Part shown: positions 1 through 5,951 of the stretch, piece after piece
Position numbering within the stretch: position 1 is the stretch's first letter
Layout of the letters: every line of letters begins with the position of its first letter
Assembly (NCBI GenBank): GCA_021775655.1
Contig: JAJFHK010000229.1
Span: 1-10,834 of the forward strand
Length of the DNA stretch: 10,834 nucleotides
Origin: Filomicrobium sp.
Lineage (GTDB): Bacteria > Pseudomonadota > Alphaproteobacteria > Rhizobiales > Hyphomicrobiaceae
Reading direction: 5' to 3'
Notes under the pieces: model-generated
Database searches by the model: none
What the model saw: the letters and a program-made list of their open reading frames with translations, nothing else
Told to the model about the DNA's origin: nothing
Made by a program: the position numbers and the translations under genes

Positions 1-58
1 GAATGCGGCGGCACTGAGTGCAATCGCATCGGGCAGCAGCCTCCAGGCAGCGGAGTGA
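1..58 (+). CDS. shdrA: C-terminal tail of probable sHdrA (partial)
   Basis: Only the last 18 codons and the stop are present. Reading from base 2 gives an open frame rich in Ala and Ser, ending in QAAE, with TGA at 56-58. The GTG start of the next gene (55-57) overlaps this stop, a typical tight operon junction. The tail itself has no diagnostic motif. The assignment rests on synteny: in known sHdr loci the gene immediately before shdrH-shdrC2-shdrB2 is shdrA, the FAD- and iron-sulfur-binding subunit of the complex. Confidence 0.55.
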   Translation, partial: NAAALSAIASGSSLQAAE

Positions 59-918
59 ACGTTGCAATGGCGAGTCTAGGACCCAATCAGTCCATATCGC
101 CTGAAAGGCCGGTACTCGATCTTTCCGGCCCAAAGCTGCGCATTGCTTTCGAGACGCTGGTCAATGCTTCGGAGGCCGTCGGCGGAATTGAACAATTCTC
201 TGAAGCGGTCAAACTGAAATCGAAGGTATTCAACGACCTGCTGGGCGACGGCAAAGCCTCCAAGGTCTCGCGTGCAGAATTTGAGCAACTCGTGCTCCTG
301 ATGGCAACCGTACGCCGACGCATCGGGCGGTTGGTCGACGATCAGGGCTGGCCCAAACTGCAGAAATCAATCGCAACTTTGATCAACGATGCTCCTGACA
401 CAACCGCAGCAGACAGCCACATTGCAGCATTCGTAAAGACATTTCCCGACAATAGGGGCACCCGCTTCGTCCGCGATCTCGCCGCCGAGATCCTGCACAA
501 CGTGTTCCCCGAACACTACCCCTTGATGCAGCGTTGGGTATGGGACACCAAAACCAATTCCGGCGTCATTCGAGAGATCTGGCACGGCGATGATGTCGAC
601 CACATGTTGATCGACATCCCTGACGGATACCCGACATTCCTCGTGCTGCGCGAAGAGCTATCCCAGTTCCTCTCGGAAAATGGAGTTTTCCGCGACATGC
701 TGTGGCACGTCGACCTTCTGTGCGCGCAGATCTATGGCGACTACATCAATGCGCAAGGCGGCGCTTGGCTCAAAACGGAATTCGGTTCCGACAGCGATCC
801 TCTCGAACACACACGCCGCATCATGGGTCTCGACCGCGTTGGCGGCAAACGAGCCAGCAACGGCAAGACGCTCGATGGCACCGCCGAGACGGTTCCACCA
901 ACCAAACTTCTTTCCTAA
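55..918 (+). CDS. shdrH: sHdrH-like conserved protein of the sHdr locus
   Basis: A 287-residue soluble protein with no signal peptide or membrane segment. It corresponds by position to the 'hyp'/sHdrH protein always found between shdrA and shdrC2 (or shdrB3) in sulfur-oxidising sHdr loci; its biochemical role is not known to me. The N-terminal half (about residues 25-125) looks helical and charged. The central part (about 130-235) is rich in aromatic and acidic residues, including PEHYPLMQRWVWDT and EIWHGDDVDHMLIDIP, with Trp and His that could line a binding surface. The C-terminal 30 residues are low-complexity and probably disordered. There is only one cysteine (in LLCAQIYGDY), so it is unlikely to carry an iron-sulfur cluster. 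The start is either GTG at 55, overlapping the previous stop, or ATG at 67 with GGAG at 52-55. Identification is by synteny plus general character. Confidence 0.7.
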   Translation: MNVAMASLGPNQSISPERPVLDLSGPKLRIAFETLVNASEAVGGIEQFSEAVKLKSKVFNDLLGDGKASKVSRAEFEQLVLLMATVRRRIGRLVDDQGWPKLQKSIATLINDAPDTTAADSHIAAFVKTFPDNRGTRFVRDLAAEILHNVFPEHYPLMQRWVWDTKTNSGVIREIWHGDDVDHMLIDIPDGYPTFLVLREELSQFLSENGVFRDMLWHVDLLCAQIYGDYINAQGGAWLKTEFGSDSDPLEHTRRIMGLDRVGGKRASNGKTLDGTAETVPPTKLLS

Positions 919-930
919 GGACGGCGCGAC

Positions 931-1716
931 ATGCCTATCCATGAAAAATCGCTGATCCGCCCAGAGAACATCACCTCGCATGATGAGCTTGTGATCGAAG
1001 GCGTCGATGTTTCCGGCCACTGGTCAACCTTCATCGAGACGCGCGTCATTTCCGACTACAACGAGGAAATGGAACAAGAGATCGCAGCACTGCCCGGTGG
1101 CGAGCATATTCACCGCTGCTGGCAATGTGGCTCGTGCACAAACTCTTGCACCGTTCACGCAATCGAACCGCGATTCAATCCGCGCTACTGGATTTATCTA
1201 ATCCGCACGGGCATGGAATCCGAACTGCTGCGCGACAAGGACATCATCTGGCAATGCGTCTCCTGCAACAAATGCACTTACGCGTGCCCGCGTGATGTCG
1301 TACCCGAAGGCGTGATGAAGGCAACCGCGCACTGGCTGGAAATGAAGGGGCACGTGCCTGAATCGCCGTCGATGACGTTCGACAAGATTTTCACAGAACA
1401 GATCGTCGAACATGGCAGGATCGAAGACACCAAGGTCCTCATGCAGTTCATGAAACGAACCAACCAACCGCTAATGCAGGATTGGCTGAAGCAAATTGTA
1501 ATGAACATCGGAATGCGACTGCCGGTGAAGTGGGGCCTGAGAAGCGCATGGAATTTCGTCTTCCACCCGCGCGTCAGCGGTTGGAAAAAAGCCGGCGCGG
1601 CACTTGAGGACTACATCAACGAAGTCGAACAGCATCACAAGTCGGCGCTTGGCGACAACAAGTCCAAGGTTGCCACCGATAATGCCGGGCAGCGCCAGCT
1701 GCGCGCAGCTGAATAA
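931..1716 (+). CDS. shdrC2: sHdrC2, 4Fe-4S subunit of sulfur-oxidising heterodisulfide reductase-like complex
   Basis: A 261-residue HdrC-type electron-transfer subunit. Two ferredoxin-like motifs each provide four cysteines for a [4Fe-4S] cluster: C63-X2-C66-X2-C69-X3-C73 (CWQCGSCTNSC) and C109-X2-C112-X2-C115-X3-C119 followed by Pro (CVSCNKCTYACP). Between them lies the usual HdrC helix (NPRYWIYLIRTGM). It is longer than the shortest HdrC proteins because of an N-terminal extension of about 60 residues and a C-terminal region after residue 125. There is no membrane anchor, as expected for cytoplasmic sHdr. In the complex it should relay electrons between sHdrB2 and the flavin subunit sHdrA. 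AAGGA at 917-921, nine bases before ATG, overlaps the shdrH stop and fixes the start. It lies 12 bases after shdrH and 14 before shdrB2, in one operon. Confidence 0.92.
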   Translation: MPIHEKSLIRPENITSHDELVIEGVDVSGHWSTFIETRVISDYNEEMEQEIAALPGGEHIHRCWQCGSCTNSCTVHAIEPRFNPRYWIYLIRTGMESELLRDKDIIWQCVSCNKCTYACPRDVVPEGVMKATAHWLEMKGHVPESPSMTFDKIFTEQIVEHGRIEDTKVLMQFMKRTNQPLMQDWLKQIVMNIGMRLPVKWGLRSAWNFVFHPRVSGWKKAGAALEDYINEVEQHHKSALGDNKSKVATDNAGQRQLRAAE

Positions 1717-1730
1717 GGGGAACGCCAGCC

Positions 1731-2675
1731 ATGGTCGACGTTACCGAACGAGCCAAGCAACTGCGCGACGTTGCATACTATCCAGGCTGTGCGCTGGAAG
1801 GATCCGGCAATGGATACGACGTGTCGACACGCGCCATAGCCTACGCGCTTGGCCTCAACCTACGCGACGTCAAGGACTGGAACTGCTGTGGTGCAATGGA
1901 GGTCAAGAATATCGACCCCAAAGTCCAAACCTATCTGTCGAGCCGCGTACTGTCGCAAGCGGTCAACAAGACCAAGAACAACATCGTGATGGCCCCTTGC
2001 AACGGCTGCTATCACAACCTCAAGAAAGCCGAATACGACCTCGCCCACGACGAAAATTCTCGCGAGATCATCGATAAGCTTTCGACCAAGGCCGGCCACC
2101 AGACCTACGAAGCCGGACAGGCTGAGACCATCCACGCCCTAGATTGGATCAAGGAAACAATCGGCGAGGAAGGATTGCGCGAACGTACCAAGGGTAAACT
2201 CGCCGGGCTCAAGATCGCCAACTACTACGGCTGCATGTACGTGCGCCCGCGCCATATTTTTCCGGAGAAAGATCAGGGCCCCGGCAGCGAGTCGACGTCG
2301 AAACCGCACTTCATGGACGATCTTCTCTCCGCCGCCGGTGCCGAGAATGTCGAGTTCCCACTAAAAACTGCATGTTGCGGTGGCGCCCACACGCTCTCGG
2401 ACAGTGATATGTCGACAAAGCTCGTGCTCAACATCCTCCAGGCCGCCGAAGCAAGCGGCGCAGAGGTGATTGCCACCGAATGTCCGACCTGCCACTCGGG
2501 CCTTGAGATGCATCAGATCCGGGCCGAAAAGCGCTACGGCAAGAAGACAAATGTACGAATCCTCTACTTTACGCAGCTGCTCGGTTTGGCACTCGGAATT
2601 GGTCCGCGCAAACTCGGCATTCACACCAACATCTCGGACTCAATCGACTTCTTGCGGGAAAAAGGTCTGACATGA
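1731..2675 (+). CDS. shdrB2: sHdrB2, CCG-domain catalytic subunit of the sHdr complex
   Basis: A 314-residue HdrB-type protein with two cysteine-rich CCG domains. The first has C20, C52-C53, C90 and C93 (PGC, NCCG, PCNGC); the second has C168, C215-C216, C251 and C254 (YGC, ACCGG, ECPTC). This is the complete set that in methanogen HdrB binds two non-cubane [4Fe-4S] clusters, the site of disulfide chemistry. In sulfur oxidisers the sHdr complex is thought to act on sulfane sulfur delivered by carrier proteins, with LbpA as partner; the exact reaction of each HdrB copy is unsettled. The start is set by AGGGGA at 1716-1721, nine bases upstream of ATG. The stop overlaps the next ATG (ATGA at 2672-2675), implying translational coupling. 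Both cysteine sets are intact, so the subunit should be functional. Confidence 0.93.
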   Translation: MVDVTERAKQLRDVAYYPGCALEGSGNGYDVSTRAIAYALGLNLRDVKDWNCCGAMEVKNIDPKVQTYLSSRVLSQAVNKTKNNIVMAPCNGCYHNLKKAEYDLAHDENSREIIDKLSTKAGHQTYEAGQAETIHALDWIKETIGEEGLRERTKGKLAGLKIANYYGCMYVRPRHIFPEKDQGPGSESTSKPHFMDDLLSAAGAENVEFPLKTACCGGAHTLSDSDMSTKLVLNILQAAEASGAEVIATECPTCHSGLEMHQIRAEKRYGKKTNVRILYFTQLLGLALGIGPRKLGIHTNISDSIDFLREKGLT

Positions 2676-3094
2676 AATCGATCGCAGAAATCGAAGAGCG
2701 GATCGACGAAATCCACGAGAACCCGGCGGCGGATGCAGCCACGGAACTACTTCACCTGGGCGAAGAAGTGCTTGAGCACTGGATTTGCGCACGCGGCGAA
2801 ACGCCGACGGAGGCAAAGAAAGAAGGCTTTCGGCTGCTCGCATTGCATCGTCAGGGCGCGAAGGGCGATCCATCGTTCAATGCCTGCCGCGAAACCTGCC
2901 GCGAACTCGTCTACCACTACAATCTCGTGACATCGCAATCAGATCATCCAGAAATCGAAAAGCGTGTTCAACTCGCTGCCCTCGTCGCCAAACACCTCGT
3001 GCTGTTCATCGGCGGCAAGTTGCAAATCGCTGGCCTTGGTGAATTCTGTTGTTCCGCGAAACCGTTGCGTGAAAATGAGATTGTAAACCCGTAA
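2672..3094 (+). CDS. Unassigned 140-aa protein coupled to shdrB2
   Basis: I do not recognise a domain family. The ORF begins at the ATGA overlap with shdrB2, so it is almost certainly translated with the sHdr subunits. It looks soluble and mainly alpha-helical: an acidic amphipathic N-terminal helix (about 1-37), a central segment with ICARGETPTEAKKEGF, a pair of cysteines in ACRETCREL (C72, C76), and a C-terminal helix (about 93-113) followed by a glycine turn and adjacent cysteines C126-C127 in EFCCSAKP. Five cysteines in 140 residues (C39, C72, C76, C126, C127) is high for a small cytosolic protein and suggests metal or iron-sulfur binding, or sulfane-sulfur or thiol chemistry; this is inference. 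Its place between shdrB2 and lbpA suggests an accessory, assembly or sulfur-handling factor. Ordinary codon use and the coupling argue against a spurious ORF. Confidence 0.8.
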   Translation: MKSIAEIEERIDEIHENPAADAATELLHLGEEVLEHWICARGETPTEAKKEGFRLLALHRQGAKGDPSFNACRETCRELVYHYNLVTSQSDHPEIEKRVQLAALVAKHLVLFIGGKLQIAGLGEFCCSAKPLRENEIVNP

Positions 3095-3122
3095 ATTTCC
3101 AGGGCTGTGTTCCAATCACGGC

Positions 3123-3151
3123 TTAACGATCTGACATCGCCACGTTATACT
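3123..3151 (+). promoter_or_regulatory. Candidate sigma-70 promoter for lbpA
   Basis: TTAACG (3123-3128) and TATACT (3146-3151) are separated by exactly 17 bases, matching four of six and five of six consensus positions. The -10 ends 32 bases before the lbpA ATG. It lies in the 89-base gap after the 140-aa ORF, the only gap of this size inside the + strand cluster. It would let lbpA be expressed apart from the upstream operon. Confidence 0.45.
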
Positions 3152-3183
3152 GGTCGAAATAAGTGAAATACGGAGTTCGCACG

Positions 3184-3624
3184 ATGCCCACCGTCAATGG
3201 CTGCAACATTCCCGACGAGCTGCTCTATGACGTTGAGAACCACATCTGGTTCACCGAACAAGGCGATGGCACCGTGAAGCTTGGCATGACCAGCGTTGCA
3301 ACAGCGATGGCAGGCCAGCTTGTTGCATTCACACCAAAGAAGGTCGGTCGGTCAGTCAAGGCTGGCAAGAGCTGCGCAACCGTCGAGAGCGGCAAGTGGG
3401 TCGGCCCGGCCAAGTCTGCAGCCGCTGGTGATGTAATTGCAGTCAACGATGATCTCATCAGCAACCCCGATCTTGCAAACTCCGACCCCTACGACAAGGG
3501 ATGGTTTATTATCCTGAAGCCGGACGATTGGGACGCTGTGAAAGCAAATTTGACGCCTGGATCTCAGGTCACTGCCGCATACGAAGCCAAGATGGCATCA
3601 GAAGGCTTTGCGGGCTGCCCATAG
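3184..3624 (+). CDS. lbpA: LbpA, GcvH-like lipoate-binding protein of sHdr sulfur oxidation
   Basis: A 146-residue protein with the GcvH fold: an N-terminal strand region (YDVENHIWFTEQGDGTVKLGMT), a hammerhead-type core with the lipoylation site, and a C-terminal acidic WFIILKPDDWD segment that matches the end of glycine cleavage H proteins. The lipoyl lysine should be K71 in VESGKWVGP. Standard GcvH has ESVKA here; the Gly-Lys-Trp context and the location beside shdr genes fit LbpA, which carries lipoate for sulfur oxidation, rather than glycine cleavage. A Cys-Pro C-terminus is also present. I chose ATG at 3184 because GGAG at 3172-3175 sits eight bases upstream; an in-frame GTG at 3163 would add seven residues but lacks a ribosome site. 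No gcvT or gcvP is nearby. The dedicated lipoate-assembly genes (slpl, lipS1/S2) are not in this window. Confidence 0.93.
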   Translation: MPTVNGCNIPDELLYDVENHIWFTEQGDGTVKLGMTSVATAMAGQLVAFTPKKVGRSVKAGKSCATVESGKWVGPAKSAAAGDVIAVNDDLISNPDLANSDPYDKGWFIILKPDDWDAVKANLTPGSQVTAAYEAKMASEGFAGCP

Positions 3625-3845
3625 AGCCTGTCCATTTCCATGTACCGACAATGGAACATTCAGCCATTGCCGGCCCCGCGACCGCCACGACATCACGGAC
3701 GCGATAAGCGCTGTTTTGGGCCGTGTCCGCACTACATTTCAGGCTTTCACTTGAACGAGCACACTTGGTGGCTGCCCTCATCGAAAATGGTTTGAGCAAC
3801 CACGTTGATATGTTGCGCTCGGAGTCATCTGGTTTGACACTCGAC

Positions 3846-3864
3846 GTGCCCCACCAGAGGGCAC
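3846..3864 (-). terminator. Stem-loop just after tusA, possible terminator
   Basis: GTGCCC (3846-3851) pairs perfectly with GGGCAC (3859-3864) across a seven-base loop. On the minus strand it begins three bases after the tusA stop codon. There is no following run of T, so it may be a weak terminator or an mRNA 3'-end stabiliser. Confidence 0.35.
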
Positions 3865-3867
3865 TCC

Positions 3868-4095
3868 TTAAGCTGCCCGCTCGATTAGAAACTTGTAGAC
3901 CCCGCCATCTTCGGAGTGCTCGACCAGCTTATGGCCGGTTTGCCGAGTGAAAGCTTCAAAGTCCGCGACTGATCCAGGATCGGTCGCAAGAACCTCAAGC
4001 GTACCACCGACGTTCACTTCGGCAATCGCCTTCTTCGCCTTGAGAATCGGTAGAGGGCAGTTGAGCCCTTTTGCGTCGAGCGTCTTGTCCGCCAT
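3868..4095 (-). CDS. tusA: TusA-type sulfur carrier protein
   Basis: A 75-residue TusA (SirA-like) protein. It has the hallmark N-terminal LDAKGLNCPLPILKAKKAI segment with the CPxP motif at C13-P16; C13 is the persulfide-carrying cysteine. A strand-rich C-terminal half (LEVLATDPGSVADFEAF) completes the two-layer fold. In sHdr-bearing sulfur oxidisers TusA is thought to pass sulfane sulfur to the cytoplasmic oxidation machinery. The open frame extends 37 codons further upstream, but ATG at 4095 is chosen because a purine-rich GGAAGGAAA stands just before it and TusA proteins begin at this point. It is encoded downstream of the YeeE/YedE gene on the same strand, with a 354-base gap, and converges with lbpA. 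The same tusA-transporter neighbourhood is known, as I recall, in Hyphomicrobium. Confidence 0.95.
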   Translation of the reverse strand: MADKTLDAKGLNCPLPILKAKKAIAEVNVGGTLEVLATDPGSVADFEAFTRQTGHKLVEHSEDGGVYKFLIERAA

Positions 4096-4231
4096 AGTTA
4101 TTTCCTTCCCATGTTCGATTAAGCCCACGATAATGGCCCTTGATCTTGACCGACCTAGTGCCGCTGGATTCAGAATTGGATACACCGTGGATGTCCACTG
4201 CGCCAAGTTCGAGTGCAGCTCTTACATAATA

Positions 4232-4243
4232 ATATTCGAATAT
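4232..4243. repeat. Perfect palindrome ATATTCGAATAT in an AT-rich island
   Basis: A 12-base perfect palindrome inside an otherwise GC-rich gap, 137 bases upstream of the tusA start. It contains ATTC directly abutting GAAT, so the half-sites match those of the two ATTC-N8-GAAT elements elsewhere in the window but without the spacer. It could be an operator or part of a tusA promoter; function is unproven. Confidence 0.35.
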
Positions 4244-4315
4244 ACTGCTGGGGGCGCGGAAATGACAACAGGAACTGGCGATCGCTGTGCGTGTTCGGAA
4301 CGGAAATTGTAGCCC

Positions 4316-4345
4316 TCAGGGCGGCATCCACAGCGCCAGCCCTGA
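4316..4345. repeat. Strong imperfect hairpin TCAGGGC-GGC / GCC-A-GCCCTGA
   Basis: TCAGGGC (4316-4322) pairs with GCCCTGA (4339-4345), and GGC (4323-4325) with GCC (4335-4337), giving a ten-pair stem with one bulged A and a nine-base loop. It lies about 105 bases past the stop of the transporter gene in transcript direction. There is no T run on either side, so it is more likely an RNA-processing or attenuating structure than a simple intrinsic terminator. Confidence 0.35.
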
Positions 4346-4449
4346 CAGCTATCTATTTCGACGGATAATCGCTCTGAGTTGCGGACTAGAAGTGAACCCG
4401 CTCGCCGCGTGCTGATCGGAAACTCGATTGGAGCTTCGGTTGGGCGGAG

Positions 4450-5550
4450 TTACGCCTCAGCCATGAGCGCCCGTTCGAAGCCCTTCATACCCAACATCCC
4501 GCCAACGACAATTGCTGCAAAAGTCAAAAACGATCCTATCGCCAGCGTCGAAATACCAGTGATGCCTTGTCCTATTGTGCAGCCAAGCGCCGTGACGCCG
4601 CCAATACCCATTAGCGAAGCACCCATCAAATTGCGGATGGTATCGTTGATATCGGAATAGGTCGTGAATTTGAAAGCGCCTGTTGAAACTGTTCCAACGA
4701 AGCCACCGGCCAATGCACCGAAGAATGACGACACCCCAAAATTCGGCAAGCCGAGCGCTGTATAACGCTGCAACCATTCGAGTGTATCGCCAGAGGGTCG
4801 CACATAGCTCAGAGAAATCGGTTGAATTGGCGTGTCGGCAAACTCATCGAAAGCCAAACCCGTCAATGCCCAACCAGCAACGACGCATAACCCAATTCCG
4901 ACACCGGAAATAATGTGCATTGGGCTTGAACGAAAAGAGCTATTACCGAAACAATAGACCGCCATCGCGCCGGCCACTATGAGCCCGACGGTCAACCCGG
5001 CAACCGATGATTCGATTCCCGTCGCCTGGGCCACAATGTCGGCGAGGCCCTGCGAATTCCCGACGCTGGTCATCGATATGCTGGTTGCGTCCGTCATGGC
5101 GGCGCGAAGTGGTGCAAAAATTCCGCCGATCGTCATGTAGGCGAAGATCCCGATCACCAAAAGATTGAGCAGAGAACGTAAGTCGCCACCGCCGCTGCGG
5201 ACCAAGTTTTTGCTCACGCAACCGCCGGAAAATACCATCCCAAAGCCAAACAAAAGTCCGCCAATAATATTGCCCAGCCAGTTCAGAGAACTGCCGATAT
5301 ACATCGACTGGGAGATTGGCACGGCATCTGTATAGACCAACCATTGCGTACCCACGATAGCCGTCGCACCCGCCAGAAGCCACGCGCGGAAGCGACGGAA
5401 ATCACCGAATGTCATAAAGTCGGAGATTGAACCCATCGCGCAGAAGTTGGTGCGCAGGACGATGTAACCAAATACGAAGCCGATGATCAGCCCGCCCAAC
5501 ATGACGTATTGCGGACCGTTAGCGGCCAATACTTCGCGCAACTCCGACAT
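4450..5550 (-). CDS. YeeE/YedE family sulfur transporter (SoxT-like)
   Basis: A 366-residue integral membrane protein with about nine or ten hydrophobic segments, the full-length two-repeat form of the YeeE/YedE (DUF395) family. Conserved cysteines sit in the family positions: C37 in LRTNFCAMG, C111 in FSGGCVSKNLVR and C324 in ALGCTIGQG. In the thiosulfate importer TsuA such membrane cysteines line the substrate path. Neighbourhood with tusA and lbpA suggests import of thiosulfate or sulfane sulfur, or a sensory role. In Hyphomicrobium a related protein beside tusA, SoxT1B, has been proposed, as I recall, to signal sulfur to the repressor SoxR, but no soxR is seen here. Minus-strand GGGAGAGAG just before ATG supports the start. 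The ATTC-N8-GAAT element 53 bases upstream implies control by a persulfide-responsive repressor. Confidence 0.88.
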   Translation of the reverse strand: MSELREVLAANGPQYVMLGGLIIGFVFGYIVLRTNFCAMGSISDFMTFGDFRRFRAWLLAGATAIVGTQWLVYTDAVPISQSMYIGSSLNWLGNIIGGLLFGFGMVFSGGCVSKNLVRSGGGDLRSLLNLLVIGIFAYMTIGGIFAPLRAAMTDATSISMTSVGNSQGLADIVAQATGIESSVAGLTVGLIVAGAMAVYCFGNSSFRSSPMHIISGVGIGLCVVAGWALTGLAFDEFADTPIQPISLSYVRPSGDTLEWLQRYTALGLPNFGVSSFFGALAGGFVGTVSTGAFKFTTYSDINDTIRNLMGASLMGIGGVTALGCTIGQGITGISTLAIGSFLTFAAIVVGGMLGMKGFERALMAEA

Positions 5551-5951
5551 AGCTCTCTCCCAGTTCCGCCCGTTGCACCAGATCCCGATTGGTACAGCCT
5601 TACATTCATCTCATTGAATATGATGGTGGGATGAGTTGCAAGCCCGATGTTTACAGATCAGTCAGCTGGAAAAGCACCTAACTTCCGAGCGCAACAAGGG
5701 TCGGCTTGGCTGCCAGCCTTTCAATTTGATGCGGCGCGTTATCGATGCAACTGTGATCCTCCCGGACTAGGCGACCCTGCTCATCTTGAATTGGGCGCAA
5801 CGTGCTGGACAATTAATCAAGCACCACATCCTAGAACCTGTTCAACTCAAATGGACTCACAGACTTTCTTGCGGCGCGATAGTAAGCTGGCGACAGGGAC
5901 ATATAACCAACACGCCGTCGCAACAGCCGGCACTTGCAAGGGAGATGCGAT
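5551..5951. other. Divergent intergenic region between the YeeE/YedE gene and maeB
   Basis: This 401-base gap separates divergently transcribed genes. The transporter-proximal end holds the inverted repeat at 5604-5619. The maeB-proximal end holds an AGGGAG ribosome site just before 5952. A GTGCT/AGCAC inverted repeat (5802-5824) around AT-rich bases is the only other structure noticed. Open frames inside show no family-like sequence, and no -35/-10 pair for maeB is convincing. Confidence 0.55.
5604..5619. promoter_or_regulatory. ATTC-N8-GAAT operator-like inverted repeat upstream of the YeeE/YedE gene
   Basis: ATTCA (5604-5608) and TGAAT (5615-5619) form a perfect five-base inverted repeat with a six-base spacer, which also reads as ATTC-N8-GAAT. 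That is the reported recognition pattern of SqrR/BigR-type ArsR repressors, which sense persulfides. It ends 53 bases upstream of the transporter start, within expected promoter range. Confidence 0.6.

Larger units (their letters stand above)
4096..4449. other. Intergenic region between the YeeE/YedE gene and tusA
   Basis: No credible gene was found in these 354 bases; open frames here lack ribosome sites and family-like sequence. The region holds an AT-rich island with a 12-base palindrome (4232-4243) and a long imperfect hairpin (4316-4345), both listed separately. I see no convincing -35/-10 pair for tusA. tusA may be read from the transporter promoter or from an atypical promoter here. 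Confidence 0.6.

Noticed and set aside
3131..3151. CTGACA as the -35 of the lbpA promoter
   Set aside because: Only nine bases separate it from the -10; TTAACG with 17 bases is the better partner.
3163..3183. GTG at 3163 as lbpA start
   Set aside because: GGAG at 3172-3175 lies downstream of it and is ideally placed for ATG 3184; the extra seven residues do not look like GcvH sequence.
3649..3669. CAATGG/CCATTG inverted repeat 24 bases after lbpA, considered as a terminator
   Set aside because: Only a six-pair stem, AT-containing, and no T run; not distinguishable from chance.
3723..3950. 75-codon + strand open frame running into tusA
   Set aside because: Antisense to the C-terminal part of tusA, no ribosome site, no recognisable protein character.
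4165..4175. ATTCAGAAT near tusA as a third ArsR-type operator
   Set aside because: The half-sites are one base apart instead of eight, so it does not match the operator geometry.
3947..4312. 121-codon + strand open frame opposite tusA and its upstream gap
   Set aside because: Mirror frame of a clear TusA coding region; translation resembles no family.
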